From Rhodospirillaceae bacterium (GTDB taxonomy: Bacteria > Pseudomonadota > Alphaproteobacteria > MPNO01 > UBA2964): 18,582 bases of DNA. The notes under the pieces are model-generated. The model did not search any database, was not told the origin of the DNA, and was given only the letters and a program-made list of their open reading frames with translations. A program made the position numbers and the translations under genes. The DNA lies in NCBI GenBank assembly GCA_002712335.1, contig PATI01000066.1, forward strand, positions 3,032-21,613, given 5' to 3'. Below, in pieces: positions 15,422-18,582 of this stretch (position 1 is its first letter; the number at the start of each line of letters is the position of its first letter).

Positions 15422-15889
15422 ATGAAATATCAGAATATTTATTTTGAAGATTTTAAAATCGGTCGTGTATTTAAAACTGATAGTATGAAAATAACTCAAG
15501 AAGATATTATTAATTTTGGTAACGATTTTGCTCCTTTACCCTATCATACAGACCCGGAAGAAGCTAAAAATTATATGTTCGGTGAGTTAGTAGCTGCCGG
15601 TTTTCACACGTGCTCTATCAGTTTTGGTTTGTTTATAAGAGCCGGCATCTTTGATGACTGCGCCATGGGGTCACCGGGTTTTAATAAATTACGATGGAAG
15701 AAGCCGGTCAAACCTGAAGATGTTTTAAAAGTTTCAGCGACGGTAACCGCAGCATCTCCGGCAAGAGATGAAAATGACCGAAATTTGGTATCTCTGTTAT
15801 TTGTGACGAGTAACCAAAAAGATGAAACAGTTTTGGAAATGGAAACTAGGCATTTTGTCCGGTCTCGTCCTAAAACATTGGACAGTTAA
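15422..15889 (+). CDS. MaoC-like hotdog-fold dehydratase
   Basis: 155 residues, a single hotdog domain of the (R)-specific hydratase/MaoC group. Seen: YFEDFKIGRVFKTDS (7-21), IINFGNDFAPLPYHTDPEEA (29-48), VAAGFHTCSI (57-66), SPGFNKLRWKKPVKPEDVLKV and a C-terminal beta-rich part. The catalytic pair of this family is usually Asp-x4-His (as in FDPQPFH). Here the His is His42, but the Asp position reads Ala37 (FAPLPYH), with Asp35 two residues earlier. The enzyme may therefore be inactive as a hydratase, or use Asp35, or do another reaction. Family members hydrate or dehydrate acyl-CoA thioesters. It converges with the acyl-CoA ligase gene (8-nt gap), and is probably part of the same CoA-dependent module, though on the other strand. 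Confidence 0.85.
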   Translation: MKYQNIYFEDFKIGRVFKTDSMKITQEDIINFGNDFAPLPYHTDPEEAKNYMFGELVAAGFHTCSISFGLFIRAGIFDDCAMGSPGFNKLRWKKPVKPEDVLKVSATVTAASPARDENDRNLVSLLFVTSNQKDETVLEMETRHFVRSRPKTLDS

Positions 15890-15897
15890 GGTGTTTT

Positions 15898-17475
15898 TTA
15901 ACTAATTAACTCGCGTCGAAGAACCTTTCCAACCGGACTCTTGGGTAATTCATTTATAAATTCAATCGACTGGGGTATTTTATAAGGAGCAATTTTATCT
16001 TTAAGTGATTTTTTTATAAAATTCGCAAATTCTTGGCCACCCATTTTCGCGTCCTTTAGTACTACTACTGCACGAATTTTATTGCCAATTTCTTTATCAC
16101 TTAATGGCAAGACACATGCCTCAGTAATATCAGGGATTTTACGAAGGGCATTTTCTATTTCAATTGGGGAAATAAAGATTCCCCGACTTTTAAAGCAGTC
16201 GTCACTCCTTCCAGCAATCCATATAAAGCCGTCACCGTCTTTATAGGCTAAATCTCCCGTATGATACCATCCATCATGAACCACTTCTTTTGTTTTTTTC
16301 TTATCTTTATGGTAGCCCAGAAAGAAACCAGGGTTATCTGAACCAATCAATAAATTTCCGATTTCTTCGGGGCCTAACTCCTCATAATCATTGTCCATAA
16401 CCTTAACTACAGTGCCAGGAAGCGGCTTTCCGACGGAGCCTGGTTTGATAGGCCAGTGGGGCGACTGACCAAACACTAACTGCATTTCTGAGATACCGTA
16501 ATGTTCCCATATGGGACAGCGAAACCTATTGACCCATTCAGTATAGGTGGCCTCTTCCAAGGCTTCCCCAGTGGCATTGCAGCCTCTTAATGATCCTAAT
16601 TTATAGTTCTTTTCAATTTCCGGTATTGCCAAGATACGTCGATACACTGTTGCTACTGAATAAAGAACAGAAACACCGAGATCTTCAATGGTTTTTAAAA
16701 TTCTTTTTGGCCGCATACGCCCTTCGAGGATAGCACCAGTGACACCATTTCTAAGGGGATAAAGTACGTTATGGCCTAAAGCACTGATAAAGCTCCATTC
16801 ACCTGTGGCCATTACCACATCATTTTCCAGTGGGGGTACACGTAATTTATTTGTATCACCCTGAGCTACTATCCATCTATGGGCATGGACTATTCCTTTG
16901 GGATTACCGGTAGTACCCGAGGTGTAGACAATGAAGGCTTTTTCGTCGGATTTGGTATTCGCCGTTAAATTTGTGACGCCATCCCCTGCCCTTAATAAGG
17001 CTTCAAATGAGTGCTCATTTTCGACCATGCCTCGGGCAATAATGAGCCCTGATCGAAATTCATCTCGAAGCAAACGAATTGGGGCACTTATATTCTCGAA
17101 TGTTATCGCCGCTATGGCATCGCTATGTTTTCTTACATACGAAACTTCATCTGCTCCCAACAGAGAATTCTGAAGGACCGGGACTGCTCCTATTCTTACC
17201 AAGGCAAGAAACGTGATTATAAACTCTAATGAATTAGGTAGGCGAACAAGAACATGGTCAGAGTATCTTATGCCGATTGATTCTAAACCCTGAGAGAAGG
17301 AATTTACCTTTCCGTATAGTTCATCATACGAAATAGACTTATTTGCGTATTTAAATGCAATTTTTTTTCCAAAGCCTCTTTCTATATTTTTGTCAAGGAC
17401 TTCCCTTGTAATGTTTAAATTATCAGGGATTTTACGATATTCGGGCCAGGTATTGATATTCCCAGTTTCCATCAT
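15898..17475 (-). CDS. Acyl-CoA/aryl-CoA ligase (AMP-forming), benzoate-CoA-ligase-like
   Basis: 525 residues, usual for the ANL superfamily. The N-terminal domain has the phosphate-binding loop FIVYTSGTTGNPKG (181-194), WEHYGISE (323-330, A5 motif) and WYHTGDLAY (403-411, with Asp408 for ribose). The hinge motif is GRSDDCFKSRGIFISP (422-437), and the C-terminal lysine of the adenylation step is Lys517 (PKSPVGK). It activates a carboxylic acid to an acyl-adenylate and then the CoA thioester. A segment ATGEWSFISALGHNVLYPL (223-241) recalls benzoate/aminobenzoate-CoA ligases rather than medium-chain fatty acid ligases; this is a judgement by eye. Its first ATG overlaps the stop of the crotonase gene as ATGA, with a second ATG as the next codon, so the two are an operon and should act on the same pathway. 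Confidence 0.9.
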   Translation of the reverse strand: MMETGNINTWPEYRKIPDNLNITREVLDKNIERGFGKKIAFKYANKSISYDELYGKVNSFSQGLESIGIRYSDHVLVRLPNSLEFIITFLALVRIGAVPVLQNSLLGADEVSYVRKHSDAIAAITFENISAPIRLLRDEFRSGLIIARGMVENEHSFEALLRAGDGVTNLTANTKSDEKAFIVYTSGTTGNPKGIVHAHRWIVAQGDTNKLRVPPLENDVVMATGEWSFISALGHNVLYPLRNGVTGAILEGRMRPKRILKTIEDLGVSVLYSVATVYRRILAIPEIEKNYKLGSLRGCNATGEALEEATYTEWVNRFRCPIWEHYGISEMQLVFGQSPHWPIKPGSVGKPLPGTVVKVMDNDYEELGPEEIGNLLIGSDNPGFFLGYHKDKKKTKEVVHDGWYHTGDLAYKDGDGFIWIAGRSDDCFKSRGIFISPIEIENALRKIPDITEACVLPLSDKEIGNKIRAVVVLKDAKMGGQEFANFIKKSLKDKIAPYKIPQSIEFINELPKSPVGKVLRRELIS

Positions 17476-18377
17476 TCTTTCATTTGCTTTGGAAATGGCC
17501 AGTTATCGTAGTATGGGCCTTTGAAATTAGCCTCCCGCTTTTCAAGAAAAGCTTTTATACCTTCCTGGCAATCCTTGGTACGAGTAATTTCCTTTATTGC
17601 ACTCAATTCACGTTCCCAGCCCTCGTCGGTTCTATTTTGATTCCAGTAATATTTAACTAGTTCTTTAGCCTTTCTAACAGAATGAAACGGATTGTTGGAA
17701 ATTTTAACCGCAAGTTTCATGGCTGAAGGTATTAGATCTTCGTGTTTGAAAACGCGGTCCACTAGTCCAATTTTACAGGCTTCTTCTGCTTCAATAATGT
17801 CTCCGGTCATAATCATTTCCATTGCTCGGCCTACTCCAACAAGCTTTGGAAGGTTTCGAGCACCCCCAGATTCTGGTAAAAAGCCAGCCGGGACCGCTAC
17901 TTCGCCAAGTTTTGCTTTCTCGGAGGCATATCGTATGTCACACAATGTACAAATTTCCAATCCAATGCCCACTGCTGGTCCATTAATCGCGGCGATCACC
18001 ACGGGTTTTAGATCTTCAAATTTCTTAAATGCTCTTTGTAAAACTTCGTGTCGTAAATCGTTAAAAAAGTAACTAGCGAGTTCTTTATAGGCCCCGAAAT
18101 CCCCAAAATCGAAATCCTTATCGCCGGCGCCTAATGGTCCAGCTTCTGTCTTTAGATCTCCACCCGCCGAAAAACCTCGGCCTTCACCAGTTAAAATTAT
18201 TGCCTTGATATGGTTATTGGAAGAAATTTCATCACAGAGGATATCCAGTTCTACCCGCATACGAACATCTATGGCATTTAATGCAGCTGGACGATTAAGG
18301 GTAATTAAACCTATCGACTTTTCTCCTGCACGTTCAGGATTTTCAAGTACTTCCCAACGTATAGCCTCGTATTCCAT
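17472..18377 (-). CDS. Enoyl-CoA hydratase/isomerase (crotonase) family protein
   Basis: 301 residues, longer than a typical crotonase (about 260) because of a loop after GGDLKTEAG (72-80) and a C-terminal extension ending YYDNWPFPKQ. The oxyanion-hole region GRGFSAGGD (66-74) and the glycine-rich INGPAVGIGLEICTLCD (131-147) are present. Aligned to rat enoyl-CoA hydratase, Glu141 matches catalytic Glu144, but the Glu164 position is Ala161 (LGEVAVPAGF); Glu169 in LPESGG may act instead, as acids at this place do in some isomerases. It is therefore a crotonase-fold enzyme with uncertain reaction: hydratase, isomerase, hydrolase or C-C lyase. A strong ribosome binding site (AAGGAGAGGG) precedes the ATG. 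The gene follows the aspartate-dehydrogenase-like gene by 16 nt and overlaps the CoA ligase gene by 4 nt. Confidence 0.9.
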   Translation of the reverse strand: MEYEAIRWEVLENPERAGEKSIGLITLNRPAALNAIDVRMRVELDILCDEISSNNHIKAIILTGEGRGFSAGGDLKTEAGPLGAGDKDFDFGDFGAYKELASYFFNDLRHEVLQRAFKKFEDLKPVVIAAINGPAVGIGLEICTLCDIRYASEKAKLGEVAVPAGFLPESGGARNLPKLVGVGRAMEMIMTGDIIEAEEACKIGLVDRVFKHEDLIPSAMKLAVKISNNPFHSVRKAKELVKYYWNQNRTDEGWERELSAIKEITRTKDCQEGIKAFLEKREANFKGPYYDNWPFPKQMKE

Positions 18378-18393
18378 CTTCCCTCTCCTTAAT

Positions 18394-18582
18394 TTAGGTA
18401 CCCACCTTCAGGGAAGACACTAACCCCCTAAGGCAGGCTATAACGCTCAACGCCGTAATTTTTCCCGTCCCTGGTTTTTCCTCTGATTGAACATTTTCGA
18501 TACTCATTTCGAAACTTGCACTATCGGCAGTCACACGGATGGAATGTGTATTTCTATCAAGACTGGGATCAGCCCAAATCTC
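18394..18582 (-). CDS. Aspartate dehydrogenase-like protein (NadX/DUF108 family), C-terminal end only
   Basis: A minus-strand frame open from the window edge to TAA at 18394-18396, giving the last 62 residues of a protein whose start lies beyond the window. The sequence EIWADPSLDRNTHSIRV, then FEMSIENV, EEKPGTGKITALSVIACL and a final VGT fits the C-terminal domain of L-aspartate dehydrogenases, where a strand (xxADP...N.H.I.V), an ENxP-type turn and a (T)LTALSxxxxLR helix end in a short GT tail. The family makes iminoaspartate from aspartate (NAD synthesis) or acts in amino-acid or polymer catabolism. Lying 16 nt ahead of the crotonase gene, it probably shares an operon with crotonase and CoA ligase, which fits a catabolic role rather than NAD synthesis. 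The catalytic part is outside the window. Confidence 0.72.
   Translation of the reverse strand, partial: EIWADPSLDRNTHSIRVTADSASFEMSIENVQSEEKPGTGKITALSVIACLRGLVSSLKVGT

Noticed and set aside
15884..15903. Hairpin AGTTAA / TTAACT with 8-nt loop between the MaoC and CoA-ligase genes, as a bidirectional terminator
   Set aside because: Only six mostly A-T pairs, spanning both stop codons; too weak to call.

Overview
The window looks like a piece of an AT-rich (by eye, not counted) alphaproteobacterial chromosome, perhaps from a marine or other free-living lineage. The main taxonomic cue is the housekeeping block mfd - sdhE - recG - DUF502 at 8569-15273. This arrangement is, from general knowledge, typical of Alphaproteobacteria. 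There are no rRNA or tRNA genes, insertion sequences, CRISPR arrays or recognisable phage genes, and no gene-free stretch longer than about 210 bp.

Region 1 (1-6695) is an aromatic-ring catabolic locus. It holds a maleylacetate reductase (cut by the left window edge), a fused LigB-LigA class III extradiol dioxygenase, the alpha and beta subunits of a Rieske ring-hydroxylating oxygenase (abutting stop and start codons), an MFS transporter, and two adjacent paralogous single-domain cupins whose metal-site motif resembles that of gentisate dioxygenases. A plausible reading is uptake by MFS, ring hydroxylation by the Rieske enzyme, ring cleavage by LigBA and/or a cupin, then maleylacetate reduced to 3-oxoadipate. 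The substrate cannot be read from the sequence. No ferredoxin, reductase or transcription regulator is present. Genes alternate strands, giving divergent control regions at 870-1071 and 3989-4195; the second carries nested inverted repeats.

Region 2 (6871-8543) holds egtD, the histidine trimethyltransferase of ergothioneine biosynthesis, without egtB beside it, followed by a DsbA/FrnE-like thioredoxin-fold protein with a CPWS rather than CPWC motif.

Region 3 (8569-15273) is the housekeeping block: Mfd and SdhE form a translationally coupled pair (TTGA overlap) divergent from RecG, and RecG converges with a DUF502 membrane protein.

Region 4 (15422-18582) is a second catabolic module based on CoA thioesters: a MaoC-like hotdog protein on the plus strand and, on the minus strand, an apparent operon of an aspartate-dehydrogenase-like gene (only its C-terminal end is in the window), an enoyl-CoA hydratase/isomerase and an acyl-CoA ligase. 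Both the MaoC protein and the crotonase seem to lack one canonical catalytic acid, so this module may do something other than textbook hydration.

The best candidate for something little described is Region 1 with its duplicated gentisate-dioxygenase-like mini-cupins. The second is the aspartate-dehydrogenase / crotonase / CoA-ligase / MaoC module.
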